This document shows positions 17,052 through 24,505 of a stretch of 64,000 nt of DNA, piece by piece (positions within the stretch are counted from its first letter, which is position 1; each line of letters opens with the position of its first letter). The stretch is from MTP4 sp052056915. Lineage in GTDB: Archaea > Halobacteriota > Methanosarcinia > Methanosarcinales > Methanosarcinaceae. The translations under genes and the position numbers were made by a program. Where the stretch lies: assembly GCF_052056915.1 (NCBI RefSeq), contig NZ_CP195119.1:1240001-1304000 (forward strand). The letters run 5' to 3'. The notes under the pieces are model-generated. The model was not told the DNA's origin, did no database searches, and saw only the letters and a list, made by a program, of their open reading frames with translations.

Positions 17052-17846
17052 TTACCAGTATACAAGGTAGTTGAACAGGGCTTCGACTTCCTCTTCGCAT
17101 TCCTCAAAAAAGCTGTAATCTTTAATCAGGTAGCCGTTTGCAGGGAGGTCTTCCAGGCAGCCGTACCAGTAGACGACCATGCCTTCTCCAAAAATTTCGA
17201 AATAGTCCCTGAACTGTTTCTTGGAATAGTGTTTGTGTTCGAACTCGTCCCCGAAAAGGGCTTTGCTCTCAATCCAGTTTACGTTCAGGCCTTCAATGCA
17301 AAGGGGCTGTTTCAACACAAAATCGGGGGTCTTGCCGTCGCCCTGTTCCCTGAGTTCGTTTTCCGTGAGATAGGAAAGCTCCCTGTGGTCAAGCCATTTA
17401 CGGATAATGTCTTCTCCCATTTCCCCTTTCTGTCCCTGGAGGGCATGGGCACGGGGGGAAAAGAAGTAATCGGCTTCCAGGGCTTTTTTCACTTCTTTTC
17501 TCAGGCGGCGTTTCTCGATGTCGTCGGGGCATTTAAATAGGCAGTTTGTAGCCTTTCTTGAAAAACCGCATTTTTTCATGATGAGAGACGCCATAAGAGT
17601 CGGAGGAAAGTGGAAATTCTTTGCAAGTTCAAGAATCGGATGCCCATATTTCCATTTTGTAAAAAGTTCATCTTCCCTGGAATAGATCTTCCTGTGCCTG
17701 AACCTTGTCATTTTCACAACCTTCTGGTTGAGAATTGTGGCAAGTACACCTACAGGTTCGACGTATTCTTCCGAGAGAGAGAAGACGTCCTCAAAATCAT
17801 GCAGTAAGTTGTAAATTTTATGGTATGTATGGCTGTCCATCCTCAA
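17052..17846 (-). CDS. TPD-motif (PD-(D/E)xK-like) nuclease, CDIN1/C15orf41 homologue
   Basis: A 264-aa soluble protein with the family signature GDGKTPDFVL (TPD at residues 173-175) followed by WIESKALFGD (residues 191-200). Together Asp175, Glu193 and Lys195 form a PD-(D/E)xK-type nuclease core. The N-terminal 100 residues are helical with a PPTLMASLIM segment typical of the family. Human CDIN1 binds codanin-1; the archaeal proteins have no established role, and a DNA or RNA processing nuclease is inferred. The start may be TTG 17846 (GAGGG about eight bases upstream) or ATG 17840. Confidence 0.8.
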   Translation of the reverse strand: MRMDSHTYHKIYNLLHDFEDVFSLSEEYVEPVGVLATILNQKVVKMTRFRHRKIYSREDELFTKWKYGHPILELAKNFHFPPTLMASLIMKKCGFSRKATNCLFKCPDDIEKRRLRKEVKKALEADYFFSPRAHALQGQKGEMGEDIIRKWLDHRELSYLTENELREQGDGKTPDFVLKQPLCIEGLNVNWIESKALFGDEFEHKHYSKKQFRDYFEIFGEGMVVYWYGCLEDLPANGYLIKDYSFFEECEEEVEALFNYLVYW

Positions 17847-18025
17847 TCATCGTACCCTCTTTAAGGGGCAAGCGCCCCTTACAGCATTTTCCGGTACAGT
17901 ATAGTATCTGCTTCCAAAAGTCAGGTTTTAAAGCTCCTTATGGGAGTTCCCAACATCAGGAGGATTTAATATCAAACAGTTTTGAAATCAAAGATCAGGA
18001 GCTTCTAATATCAGCTCCAGCGACA

Positions 18026-18790
18026 TCAGCTCCAGAATTCCTCTTCGTAGTTATCCGGGAGATCGAGGTCCATAACTTTGTCAAGTTTCTCGCGCTTCTC
18101 CTTGAGATCTGCGGACTTACCCAGCTTGTCTCCTCTACCCGGAGAAAACTCGCAGGGCTCTTCAGAGCCGTCGCAGGCTTCAATGATAGTTGCGTTCCTG
18201 TTCCTGGAAATGACCCTTTCCTGCAACTTCGGTTTGGGAGGCAAACTTTCCGTTTCCCTGGCCTTTTTCACTTCCAGGGCCCTTTCGGCTTCTTCTGCCT
18301 GTTCCCTTTTCAAGCGGGATTCAAGCCTTAGTGAAGCTCTTTCGGCTTCATGGGGATCGGGATCAAACCTTTCAGCCGGGCTCAGGTTTTCCGGATTACT
18401 TTCCTGATGCCGTCCGCCAGGTTTTCCAGCAGATCCCTCTTTGAAAGCTGTTCCCGCGGACTCCCTGACGGGTTTATCCTCCGTCCCCCAGACAGGTTCT
18501 TCGGGCCTAGCTTGTGAGGGAACCGTGTGTGAGGGGACCCAGTCTCCTTTTTCGGAGCGGGTTAACCGGCTGGCCAGGGCAGGCGACTGCTTCTTGTTTA
18601 GCTTTTGAAAAGTCTCTTCGGCATAGGTGTCCTTCTTACGACCGGCCCTTCCGGAGCTTACTTTGCTGGTCGAGCTGTATCCGATCAGGCAAATGGGATC
18701 ATTTGTTCGCCATTCCACACAGAAAAGGTGGCATTCTTTTCCTTTGCATTTTTGGGAACTGTCAAGAGGGCAGACGTCTGGAAGTGTCAT
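18026..18790 (-). CDS. Protein with a Cys-rich N-terminal motif and a charged, disordered tail
   Basis: Not recognised. The 254-aa product starts with a compact Cys/His cluster: Cys7, Cys15, Cys20-His21, Cys24, Trp27-Arg28, Cys34-Leu-Ile-Gly-Tyr. This suggests a metal site (zinc or iron-sulfur). The remaining 210 residues are low-complexity, rich in Pro, Ser, Glu, Lys and Arg, with a predicted helix or coiled coil around EAERASLRLESRLKREQAEE. It ends with an acidic DLPDNYEEEFWS. It lies between prs and the TPD nuclease on the same strand, with gaps of 60 and about 180 bases, so operon membership is uncertain. Confidence 0.6.
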   Translation of the reverse strand: MTLPDVCPLDSSQKCKGKECHLFCVEWRTNDPICLIGYSSTSKVSSGRAGRKKDTYAEETFQKLNKKQSPALASRLTRSEKGDWVPSHTVPSQARPEEPVWGTEDKPVRESAGTAFKEGSAGKPGGRHQESNPENLSPAERFDPDPHEAERASLRLESRLKREQAEEAERALEVKKARETESLPPKPKLQERVISRNRNATIIEACDGSEEPCEFSPGRGDKLGKSADLKEKREKLDKVMDLDLPDNYEEEFWS

Positions 18791-18850
18791 AGTACTGGTA
18801 ATGTGCAGAATATAAAAAATACTTAACGGTAATAAAATTTGAATTGAAGC

Positions 18851-19702
18851 TCAGAGCTTTTGCAGAGCTTCTGCAATAAGGGGTGCTACACTCACCCTGC
18901 TCTCGGCTTTTTCCAGGGTATCGCTGGCGATGATGTCCTTTACCCCGGCATTGAAAAGCCTGACTGCGGCATTTCTTGCAAGGACCGGATGCACGCAGGC
19001 CAGGTAGACATCGGCTGCGCCCTGCCCCCTGAGCATGCGGATAGACTCGGCCATGGTCCCACCGGTTGCGATCATGTCATCGACAAGGACAATGTGCCTG
19101 CCGGCAACTTCCACATTCTTTGTCTTGATTTCAACGGTATCCCCGCTGAGCCTGGTTTTCTGGAGGAAGTCACAGGCAAAACCAAGATCCCCTGCTACAT
19201 TGTTCACGAGGTTCCCGGCTCCGGCGTCGGGGGCGACCAGGAGGGGTTCTTCAAGGCCCAGGCCCGCAATGTATTTCCCGAGAAGCTTTGCTGCGTCCAG
19301 GTCTTCGGCGGGGCAGGGGAAGTACTCGAGAACGCTCTCTTCGTGGATGTTGACGGTAAAGACCCTGTCGGCATTGATGCAGCGGGCCACCGCCCTGGCA
19401 CTGATCGGCTCTCCGGACTTGAACTTCTTGTCCTGCCTGGCGTAGCCCATGTAGGGGACCACCACATTTATTTCGGCTGCCCCTTCACAGGCGTCGATAA
19501 GCTGGAGCAGGGCCACAAGGTCCGAATCCGTAGGGGTGCTCTGGATCAGGGTTACTTTTTCATTTTCGGTTTCATCGGCGATTCGAAGGTACAGTTCCCC
19601 GTCAGGGAAGCGGTTAAACTCGCAGAGAACCGGTTCTTTTCCTAAAGCCCGGGCTGTGCGGCTTGCAAGTAACTGTGATGCTGGTCCACCTATGATCTTC
19701 AA
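18851..19702 (-). CDS. prs: Ribose-phosphate pyrophosphokinase
   Basis: The 283-aa protein has the archaeal short-form PRPP synthetase pattern: FPDGELYLR near residue 32, the flexible loop YMGYARQDKKF near 85, AVARCI, and the PRPP-binding loop VLVDDMIATGGT near 205. It makes PRPP from ribose 5-phosphate and ATP for nucleotide, His and Trp synthesis. The start is TTG at 19702, supported by GAGGT seven bases upstream. moaC ends 83 bases before it on the same strand. Confidence 0.93.
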   Translation of the reverse strand: MKIIGGPASQLLASRTARALGKEPVLCEFNRFPDGELYLRIADETENEKVTLIQSTPTDSDLVALLQLIDACEGAAEINVVVPYMGYARQDKKFKSGEPISARAVARCINADRVFTVNIHEESVLEYFPCPAEDLDAAKLLGKYIAGLGLEEPLLVAPDAGAGNLVNNVAGDLGFACDFLQKTRLSGDTVEIKTKNVEVAGRHIVLVDDMIATGGTMAESIRMLRGQGAADVYLACVHPVLARNAAVRLFNAGVKDIIASDTLEKAESRVSVAPLIAEALQKL

Positions 19703-19785
19703 GTTAGATACCTCAGTTTTCCGACTTGATATATCCCATCCTTTAAAAAGCTTCTTTTAGCGGACCGCAGGCTGTTCCGCCTGTC

Positions 19786-20253
19786 TCAGCCTTTGACCTT
19801 CTCGAGCACCCTTATGTTCCGGATAGCTGTATGGGGATAGTTCCCGCTGGCATCCTTTTCTGCCGATTTTACCATGTCCCAGATAGTAAGCAGGGCCGCC
19901 GAAACCCCTGCAAGGGCTTCCATTTCCACCCCTGTCTTTCCCACGGACCTGACTTCCACAACAGCCTCAATCGTTTCTTCCCCTATCTCGAAATCAACAT
20001 CTATACTCGTAATCGGAATCTGATGGCACATGGGGATAGTGTCGGGCGTCCTTTTTACCGCGAACACGGCGGCGACCCTGGCCGTCGCAAGGACGTTTCC
20101 CTTCTCAACAGTGCCCGAACTTATCTTTTTGAGAGTTCCTTCGGAAAGCATGATTTCCCCTGCTGCCTTAGCTCTCCTGCCAATATCGGGCTTTTCACTG
20201 ATGTCCACCATTCTTGCTTTGCCAGCTTCGATATGCGTAAAAGTTTTTTCCAA
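19786..20253 (-). CDS. moaC: Cyclic pyranopterin monophosphate synthase MoaC
   Basis: The 155-aa product carries MoaC signatures: ARMVDISEKP near the start, PMCHQIPIT near residue 75 and KTGVEMEALAGVSAALLTIWDM near 105-125. It makes cPMP in molybdopterin synthesis, needed for Mo/W formylmethanofuran dehydrogenase. The start is TTG at 20253; GGTGAT lies three to four bases upstream and matches the archaeal anti-SD well. Upstream, the same frame stays open through a 20-unit repeat (20271-20463) back to a TGA that is also the stop of the 61-aa gene. Confidence 0.92.
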   Translation of the reverse strand: MEKTFTHIEAGKARMVDISEKPDIGRRAKAAGEIMLSEGTLKKISSGTVEKGNVLATARVAAVFAVKRTPDTIPMCHQIPITSIDVDFEIGEETIEAVVEVRSVGKTGVEMEALAGVSAALLTIWDMVKSAEKDASGNYPHTAIRNIRVLEKVKG

Positions 20254-20270
20254 AAAATCACCACGTTTTT

Positions 20271-20463
20271 CTTCTTCATCTACTTCTTCTACTTCTTCTA
20301 CTTCTTCTACTTCTTCTACTTCTTCTACTTCATCTACTTCATCTACTTCATCTACTTCTTCTACTTCATCTACTTCATCTACTTCTTCTACTTCTTCTAC
20401 TTCTTCTACTTCTTCTACTTCTTCTACTTCTTCTACTTCTTCTACTTCTTCTACTTCTTCTTC
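20271..20463 (-). repeat. 9-bp microsatellite, 20 units, in frame upstream of moaC
   Basis: On the minus strand the unit is GTAGAAGAA with some GTAGATGAA. The marker TAC on the plus strand occurs 20 times at exact 9-base spacing from 20281 to 20452. In the moaC frame it would read (Val-Glu-Glu)n with Val-Asp-Glu variants and contains no stop or standard start codon. Confidence 0.9.
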
Positions 20464-20487
20464 TTTGTATTTACCTTCCTGGCTTAT

Positions 20488-20673
20488 TCAGTCAATCCGC
20501 ACCTGCTTGCGCCTGGAATAGTCGTCAAGTGCTTTCTTGAGTTCTTCCGCCAGGTCCCCCGCTTCCTCAAGTGTGAGCTTTATGATTTCTTCATCTTCCC
20601 CGTGATACACCGCGATTCTTACCCTGTTCCGTTCGATCTCAACTTCGATTTTTCGGTCGCTTTCCTGAACCAT
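20488..20673 (-). CDS. Small conserved-looking protein of 61 residues
   Basis: Not recognised. The protein has an alternating-strand N-terminal half (KIEVEIERNRVRIAVYHG) and an amphipathic helix (LTLEEAGDLAEELKKALDDY), so it is probably a small alpha/beta fold. A very strong ribosome binding site, GGGGAGGT, lies eight bases before the ATG, which is the main reason to call it real. It follows nnr (125-base gap) and precedes moaC in the same frame, separated by one TGA plus the 9-bp repeat. Confidence 0.7.
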   Translation of the reverse strand: MVQESDRKIEVEIERNRVRIAVYHGEDEEIIKLTLEEAGDLAEELKKALDDYSRRKQVRID

Positions 20674-20798
20674 ACTCCGTTACCTCCCCATAATATTTAT
20701 TCAAAAACCTTTCTCCAAGTAACTTTTCATAAGAATTTATTCCCATATGGATTTTTTCCATGGAACCTCTTTCCATGGAACTTAATCCCTGTATTTGT

Positions 20799-22301
20799 TT
20801 ATCCCCTCTCCACCTCTTTAATCATTTCGGGGATTTTTTCGAGCACGTCCGTCGCAAGCAGTCCGTTTCCAAAAGTTTCAAACGCCAGGTCCCCGGCTGC
20901 TCCGTTGATGTACGCCGCACAGGCAGCAGCTATAAATGGAGGATTCAGGGCAAAGAGGGTTCCTGCAACCCCTGAAAGAACGTCTCCCGTCCCTCCTACG
21001 GTCATCCCGGCGTTTCCTGTCCTATTCAGGAGGGTATGCTTTCCGTCCGAAATGATATCAACGGCTCCTTTAAGAAGGGTTATGACCCCGGTTTCTTCCG
21101 AAAATTCCCTTACGGCTTTCTTGCGGGGCTCCGGATCAGCCGGGGTTTCCCTGCCCCGCAAACGGGAAAATTCCCCTGCATGCGGAGTGATGATAAGTTC
21201 GCAGTTTCCGGCAAGGGTTTCGAAGAGAGGGGAAGAAAGGGCTGAGAGAGCATCGGCGTCAAGGACAGCCTTCCTGCAGAAGGGCAGGACCTTCCGGACC
21301 GCTTCAAGGGTTTTAGGGGCTCTGCCCAGGCCCGGCCCAAGCACAACAACGTCATTTGTGTTCAGCAGGTCCGTAAGGAGGGGCAGGTCTTCGGGACAGA
21401 GGACACTTGAGGACAATTTACGGACAATCAAGTTGGGAGAATAAGCCGCAACTGTTTCTGCAACCGGTCCCGGGACAGCAACGGTCACGAGGTCCGCCCC
21501 TGTCCGAAGGGCTGCAAGGGCTGCAAGGGCCGGGGCTCCTGAATACGGGCCTCCCCCGATAACAAGAATTTTTCCGGAATCCCCCTTATGCCCTCCGGCC
21601 TTTCGTCTGCGGAGCATCTGCAGGTTCCCGGGCCCAACATAACTTTCGGCATCCGCACAAACCCCTATTCCCACAACCCTGACCGTGCCAGTATATTCTT
21701 TTACCCCTTCCCCCAGGAGCCCGTTTTTCATGCGGTGGAAACTTACGGTAAGGTCGGCACGGACCGACTTTTCAAAACATTCGCCGTCCGGGTCAAGCCC
21801 TGAAGGGATATCCACCGAGACCACGGTTTTCCCGGCTTTTCCGGCTTCGTTAATAAGGTCAATAGCTGTGGATTCGGGATCCCGGACCTTTCCGTTGATC
21901 CCTGTCCCGAAAACAGCGTCAACCAGGAGGTCTGCTTCGGAAAACCAGCCGCAGGTTTCAAGCTGTCTGGAATCCCTTATCTCAAGGACCTCCACCCGGC
22001 TGAACTTAAGCAGGGAATGGTTACGTGCGGCTTCTTCGGTCCCGATTTCCGCAGCTTTCCCGAGCAGGATTACCCTGACCCTGTAAGCGGAAAAGCCTGC
22101 CAGTTGCCTGGCTGCCACAAAGGCATCTCCCCCGTTATTCCCCCTGCCCGCCACAAAGAGCACCGTCCCGGTCTCAAGCTTCTCTTTTACACAGCGGGAA
22201 ACTCCTGCACCCGCATTTTCCATTAGCTGTAGCGGGAGCAGACCCAGATCTGCGCAGTTTCGATCGATTGCCCTCATCCATGAAGAACTTATACTTTTCA
22301 T
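20799..22301 (-). CDS. nnr: Bifunctional NAD(P)H-hydrate repair enzyme (epimerase/dehydratase)
   Basis: A 500-aa fusion. The N-terminal YjeF_N epimerase domain has LMENAGAGVS near residue 27 and AGRGNNGGDAF near 51. The C-terminal ribokinase-like dehydratase domain has IGGGPYSGAPALAALAALRTGAD, VLGPGLGR, DADALS and the catalytic region NAGMTVGGTGDVLSG. The enzyme repairs hydrated NADH/NADPH: the epimerase equilibrates R and S forms and the dehydratase restores the S form using ATP or ADP. Standard length for archaeal fusions. Confidence 0.93.
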   Translation of the reverse strand: MKSISSSWMRAIDRNCADLGLLPLQLMENAGAGVSRCVKEKLETGTVLFVAGRGNNGGDAFVAARQLAGFSAYRVRVILLGKAAEIGTEEAARNHSLLKFSRVEVLEIRDSRQLETCGWFSEADLLVDAVFGTGINGKVRDPESTAIDLINEAGKAGKTVVSVDIPSGLDPDGECFEKSVRADLTVSFHRMKNGLLGEGVKEYTGTVRVVGIGVCADAESYVGPGNLQMLRRRKAGGHKGDSGKILVIGGGPYSGAPALAALAALRTGADLVTVAVPGPVAETVAAYSPNLIVRKLSSSVLCPEDLPLLTDLLNTNDVVVLGPGLGRAPKTLEAVRKVLPFCRKAVLDADALSALSSPLFETLAGNCELIITPHAGEFSRLRGRETPADPEPRKKAVREFSEETGVITLLKGAVDIISDGKHTLLNRTGNAGMTVGGTGDVLSGVAGTLFALNPPFIAAACAAYINGAAGDLAFETFGNGLLATDVLEKIPEMIKEVERG

Positions 22302-22520
22302 GTTAAACGCCGCTAGTTTTTTCTGGTGATTCTCACCGATATGTTTTAGAAATGCTTGAATCAGATTTCAACCCTGGCTGAAAACGCAGCTTGTGAAACT
22401 TTCATTCAGGGTTCGGAATGAAGTCCATATTTATATTTATGGAAAGAAAATATTTTTTGTATCATTAACTATATACGGTACATTTCAATATAACATGTTA
22501 TACTAGAAAGAAATGCGAAG

Positions 22521-22566
22521 TTAATTGCAGAGAAAAGTAATTGCAGAGAAAAGTAATTGCAAAGAA
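22521..22566. repeat. 16-bp tandem repeat in the nnr-DHH intergenic region
   Basis: TAATTGCAGAGAAAAG occurs twice in tandem followed by a partial, altered third copy. The 500-base gap between the divergent genes nnr and the DHH gene holds no supported coding frame. Confidence 0.8.
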
Positions 22567-22628
22567 CATAGGCTTGAGCATAGTAATAATCGGCACCTAA
22601 TGGCTTTTTAGACCTTCATTTGTGTCGG

Positions 22629-22710
22629 CCCCGGGAAAGGTTCCCGGACCTTATAGCGGTTCCCGGAAGTCCGGGATTGCCAGCAAGGTACTGCTCTGAT
22701 AGCTGGAAAC
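22629..22710 (+). other. Three consecutive potential hairpins upstream of the DHH gene
   Basis: CCGGGAA/TTCCCGG (22631-22637, 22641-22647), TCCCGGA/TCCGGGA (22661-22667, 22670-22676) and CCAGC/GCTGG (about 22680-22707) follow one another. The compact GC-rich pairing in an AT-rich gap suggests a structured leader or small RNA; it could also be a terminator for some upstream transcript. Confidence 0.35.
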
Positions 22711-22804
22711 GTAACGGTAAAATAGTATACAATTGTACATTTTGCTATATGTTCATTCTCCTTTGGAAGTGTCCAGATGCACATGAGACAGGGAGGCACT
22801 GTTT

Positions 22805-24271
22805 TTGTCTAGTTTTTCAAAAGATTCGGATAATAGCCTGAAAAGTACTGTTAAACCCAGATATTTGATCCTTGGCAGCGGAAGTATTGGTTTTGCGCTT
22901 GCAAAAGAACTCAGGGAAATTAACAAGGCAGTAATCATCGTAGATAAGGATGAAGCAAAGGTTGAGACCCTCCGGGAAGAGGGCTATGAGGCAATCGTAG
23001 GAGACATTGCAGACCCTGAACTCCCGAAACAGATCGATCTAAGGAACATTGTTGCAATCCTTTTCCTAAGTTCCGACAGCGAGGTAAACAAAAAAGGGAT
23101 CGAAAATTTCAAAGACCTTGTTAGCCCTGACGTCCACCTCTTTTCCCGGGCTTCCGACATAATCAAGAAAGAAGAAATGGGGTTGATAGGGGCTGATTTT
23201 GTATTCATGCCCTCGAGGGTCGTTGCAAGTTCCCTCTCCCGGTCCCTGGAAAGGACCGAGTCTGCCCACAGGGGCAACAGGCTGGCCCAGTGGCTGGAAG
23301 GAACAAAAGGCAAAAAACTTGCTATCGTCATCCACGACAACCCTGACCCGGACGCGATCTCCAGCGGGCTTGCCCTGAAGGAAATTTCAAAAAACCTGGG
23401 GGTTGAGGCAAACATCCTCTATCACGGGAAGATCGGGCACCAGGAAAACAAGGCTTTCGTAAACCTTCTGGGAATCGACCTGAGCAAGATGGAAGAACAC
23501 GACCCTGAAAACTTTGACAAAATGGCCCTGATCGACTGTGCCATCCCGGGGGTAAACAACATGCTGCCTCCCAACTCTTACGTTGGGATCGTAATCGACC
23601 ACCACCCTCCGGGAGATGCCGAAATCAAGGCGGAATATATCGACATCCGCCCGAACTTCGGGGCCACGGCCACCATCATGACAAAGTACCTGCAGCAGCT
23701 CAACATCAATATTTCAAAGACCCTGGCAACCGCCCTCCTCTACGGGATCAGGACCGATACCCAGGACTTCAAACGAAAAACCGACCCTGCAGACCTCTCG
23801 GCCGCATCTTACCTCTATCCCCTTGCCGACCACGAGATCCTGGAACAGCTTGAGCGCCCTTCTATGGCCATCGAGACCCTGGACGTGCTCGGGGAAGCAA
23901 TCCGGAACCGGCAGGTCATAGGGAGTTATCTCCTTTCGAATGTAGGGAATATCAGGGACAGGGACACCCTCCCCCAGGCTGCGGACTATCTCATGAGCCT
24001 TGAAGGAATCTCCACGACAGTGGTCTTCGGGGTTACAGAAGAGAGGATATTCATCTCAGGCCGCAGCAACGATATAAGGATCAACCTTGGTGAAATAATG
24101 CGCCAGGCCTTCGGGGAAGATGCCGGAGGACATGCAACAGCCGCAGGTGCCCAGATCCCTCTCGGCGTTTTCAGTGCCACAAAGGACAGGCAGACCCTGC
24201 TCCGGCTTGTCAACGAGGCGGTGGTCAAGAAGTTCCTTAACGCCGTAGGAGTGGAAGAGGCAGGAGAGTAA
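22805..24271 (+). CDS. RCK/TrkA-N domain fused to a DHH-DHHA1 phosphoesterase
   Basis: A 488-aa soluble protein. Residues about 18-130 form a TrkA-N Rossmann domain (YLILGSGSIGFALAKEL, then VDKDEAKVETL). From about 160 a DHH domain follows with HDNPDPDAISSG, LIDCAIPG and VIDHHPPGD. The C-terminal DHHA1 domain ends with GEDAGGHATAAGAQIP. DHH-DHHA1 enzymes cleave short linear or cyclic (di)nucleotides such as pApA or c-di-AMP. The RCK domain binds NAD(H) or nucleotides and gates K+ transporters elsewhere, so the fusion may link a nucleotide signal with K+ or redox state; that is inference. Start TTG 22805, with GGGAGG about ten bases upstream. Confidence 0.85.
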   Translation: MSSFSKDSDNSLKSTVKPRYLILGSGSIGFALAKELREINKAVIIVDKDEAKVETLREEGYEAIVGDIADPELPKQIDLRNIVAILFLSSDSEVNKKGIENFKDLVSPDVHLFSRASDIIKKEEMGLIGADFVFMPSRVVASSLSRSLERTESAHRGNRLAQWLEGTKGKKLAIVIHDNPDPDAISSGLALKEISKNLGVEANILYHGKIGHQENKAFVNLLGIDLSKMEEHDPENFDKMALIDCAIPGVNNMLPPNSYVGIVIDHHPPGDAEIKAEYIDIRPNFGATATIMTKYLQQLNINISKTLATALLYGIRTDTQDFKRKTDPADLSAASYLYPLADHEILEQLERPSMAIETLDVLGEAIRNRQVIGSYLLSNVGNIRDRDTLPQAADYLMSLEGISTTVVFGVTEERIFISGRSNDIRINLGEIMRQAFGEDAGGHATAAGAQIPLGVFSATKDRQTLLRLVNEAVVKKFLNAVGVEEAGE

Positions 24272-24381
24272 ATAAGGTTGAAGGCTTTTTGAAAATTGAT
24301 ACTTTTTAAGAATTTTTCCGGATGAAAAAGTTCTCAAACCCTTTTTCATCCCGAAGATCATTTTTATATTCCTTATTCTCT

Positions 24382-24495
24382 CGAAGGTTCCAGTCCCTCC
24401 AGAAGATTCCGGATCTCTTTGAAGGTTCCAGCTTCTCCCGAAAGTTTCAGATCTACTCGAAAGTTTCAGATCTACTCGAAAGTTCCGGATTTTTA
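24382..24495. repeat. 19-bp tandem repeat between convergent genes
   Basis: Six units of 19 bases; the cleanest, CGAAAGTTTCAGATCTACT, is at 24439-24457 and 24458-24476. The outer units are diverged. The array fills the gap between the DHH gene stop and the aglB stop. Confidence 0.85.
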
Positions 24496-24505
24496 TCAGA
24501 ACTCT

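Noticed and set aside
19831..21444. Long plus-strand frame across moaC, the microsatellite and nnr
   Set aside because: It is antisense to well-identified genes and owes its length to the Phe-Tyr-Phe reading of the repeat.
22608..22799. Short minus-strand ORF upstream of the DHH gene
   Set aside because: It overlaps the GC-rich hairpins, and its product has no recognisable pattern.
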